Positions 14,176 through 14,508 of a DNA stretch of 14,508 bases are shown piece by piece. The translations under genes were made by a program, and so were the position numbers. The DNA is from Bifidobacteriaceae bacterium (GTDB lineage: Bacteria > Actinomycetota > Actinomycetes > Actinomycetales > WQXJ01): contig JAITLE010000198.1 in assembly GCA_031278075.1 (NCBI GenBank), positions 1 through 14,508 on the forward strand, read 5' to 3'. The notes beneath the pieces are model-generated. The model ran no database searches and was not told the origin of the DNA. It worked only from the letters and a program-made list of their open reading frames with translations. The stretch's first letter is position 1. Every line of letters starts with the position of its first letter.

Positions 14176-14194
14176 GTCGTCTCCCTTGTGGTGT

Positions 14195-14220
14195 CGGTTG
14201 TCGGATGCGGTTGTCGGATG
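14195..14220. repeat. 13-bp tandem duplication in the cimA leader
   Basis: CGGTTGTCGGATG occurs twice in direct succession between the terminator hairpin and the cimA ribosome binding site. A third partial copy, CGGT, follows. It probably arose by slippage; it lengthens the distance from terminator to start codon without obvious structure. Confidence 0.85.
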
Positions 14221-14230
14221 CGGTCGGGGC

Positions 14231-14264
14231 AATAAAAAACCTCCCGCCGGTGGGCTGGGAGGTT
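14231..14264 (-). terminator. Intrinsic terminator (attenuator) in the cimA leader
   Basis: On the minus strand AACCTCCC pairs with GGGAGGTT. The pairing extends past a bulged A by GCC/GGC, closing on a CACC loop. The right arm runs directly into TTTTTTATT. This is a strong stem plus U-tract, rare in a genome this GC-rich, and it lies about 55 bases upstream of the cimA start codon and downstream of a Val/Ile-rich leader ORF. Its position inside the cimA leader, not after ilvE, points to conditional attenuation. Confidence 0.85.
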
Positions 14265-14265
14265 G

Positions 14266-14295
14266 GCGCGCCTGGCGGTGGGGCCGCTGGCGCGC
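14266..14295 (-). ncRNA. Leader hairpin overlapping the leader-peptide stop codon
   Basis: On the minus strand GCGCGCC pairs with GGCGCGC, and an inner GCGG/CCGC stem closes on a five-base loop. The first base of the stem is the last base of the TAG stop of the leader ORF, and the last is two bases before the terminator stem. A ribosome stalled on the Val/Ile codons or resting at the stop would affect its folding. Its CCGCC strand could alternatively pair with GGCGG in the terminator right arm, giving a possible antiterminator; this needs computed folding. Confidence 0.6.
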
Positions 14296-14324
14296 TACAC
14301 AATAATGACGACCTGTGTTGTCAC
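14295..14324 (-). CDS. Branched-chain amino-acid leader peptide of cimA (VTTQVVIIV)
   Basis: A GTG-started ORF of nine codons ends in GTC GTC ATT ATT GTG and TAG, so five of the last five residues are Val or Ile. An in-frame GTG at 14346-14348 would give a longer form, MACGTIVGVTTQVVIIV. On the minus strand a GATAGT element (14329-14334) just upstream could be a -10 box for a leaderless start, although no -35 was seen. The run of end-product codons, immediately followed by a hairpin and then an intrinsic terminator before cimA, is the classical layout for ribosome-mediated attenuation: scarce charged tRNA-Ile or tRNA-Val stalls the ribosome and prevents termination. Confidence 0.7.
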   Translation of the reverse strand: MTTQVVIIV

Positions 14325-14366
14325 GCCGACTATCGTGCCACAGGCCACGGGGCGCGCGCGACTCGC

Positions 14367-14384
14367 CGCCGCGAACTCGCGGCG
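14367..14384 (-). terminator. Hairpin downstream of ilvE
   Basis: CGCCGCGA and TCGCGGCG form a perfect inverted repeat around two bases (realistically a 7-bp stem with a four-base loop), about 45 bases past the ilvE stop. There is no U-tract. It may be a U-less terminator for ilvE, which would make cimA depend on its own promoter. Confidence 0.35.
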
Positions 14385-14427
14385 TCAGCGACCCCTGAGG
14401 CCCAAACCCGTGGGCTGCGCCCCCGGC

Positions 14428-14508
14428 TCAGACCAGGCGGTGAGTCCAACCGTGCTTGTCCGGCAGACGGCCGTATTGGATGCCGGTCAACTCGTCGTAA
14501 AGCGACAT
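14428..14508 (-). CDS. ilvE: Branched-chain amino acid aminotransferase, C-terminal end (partial)
   Basis: The last 26 codons of a gene that enters from the right edge. The residues ...LTGIQYGRLPDKHGWTHRLV-stop match the characteristic end of actinobacterial IlvE, L-T-x-I-Q-x-G-x-x-x-D-x-H-G-W-x-x-R-L. The ATG at the very edge is probably an internal methionine. IlvE performs the final transamination in valine, leucine and isoleucine synthesis, which fits cimA as the next gene on the same strand and the branched-chain amino-acid leader between them. The PLP-binding core lies outside the window. Confidence 0.85.
   Translation of the reverse strand: MSLYDELTGIQYGRLPDKHGWTHRLV

Noticed and set aside
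14176..14427. T-box riboswitch as an alternative explanation for the cimA leader
   Set aside because: No T-box sequence or stem I/specifier architecture was found, the leader is short, and a Val/Ile-coding leader ORF explains the terminator better.

Overview
This window comes from a high-GC actinobacterium; the exact order cannot be fixed from sequence alone. The signs are very high GC with strong third-position GC, GTG starts, a TANNNT -10 box placed for leaderless transcription, a mycobacterial-type end to branched-chain aminotransferase IlvE, and the ilvE-cimA gene order.

Layout. (1) 1-320: the last 38 codons of an IS30-type transposase run in from the left edge, followed by a non-coding flank and a 23-codon orphan ORF with a good ribosome binding site. 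(2) 321-3587: a VanZ-like membrane protein gene on the minus strand diverges from three plus-strand genes: a DUF2786 protein, DNA-3-methyladenine glycosylase I (Tag) and formamidopyrimidine-DNA glycosylase (Fpg/MutM). Two unrelated base-excision repair glycosylases therefore sit side by side. (3) 3667-6009, minus strand: a PLP-dependent beta-eliminating lyase of the tryptophanase/tyrosine phenol-lyase family and a metallo-beta-lactamase-fold hydrolase. (4) 6091-10000, minus strand: a four-gene module in the order ABC ATPase, ABC-2 permease, histidine kinase, NarL-type response regulator. Each pair is joined by an ATGA overlap. Its upstream region (10001-10221) is crowded with an 18-bp perfect palindrome, a cluster of AATCTC inverted repeats, a GC-rich hairpin and a (CCAAC)n tract that is G-quadruplex-prone on the minus strand. 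(5) 10222-12565: a RimK-like ATP-grasp gene (minus) diverges from a shortened luciferase-like (LLM) flavin oxidoreductase gene (plus), with a recognisable promoter between them. (6) 12514-14508, minus strand: citramalate synthase cimA, preceded by the 3' end of ilvE.

The most notable signal lies between ilvE and cimA. A nine-residue ORF ending Val-Val-Ile-Ile-Val-stop is followed directly by a stem-loop that starts in its stop codon. An intrinsic terminator with a U-tract comes next, and then the cimA ribosome binding site. This is the layout of a ribosome-mediated transcription attenuator sensing branched-chain amino acids, and it controls the isoleucine-pathway gene next to it.

No tRNA, rRNA, CRISPR array or complete mobile element was seen. 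No gene-free stretch exceeds 300 bases. Most functional calls rest on motif recognition by eye, without database searches.
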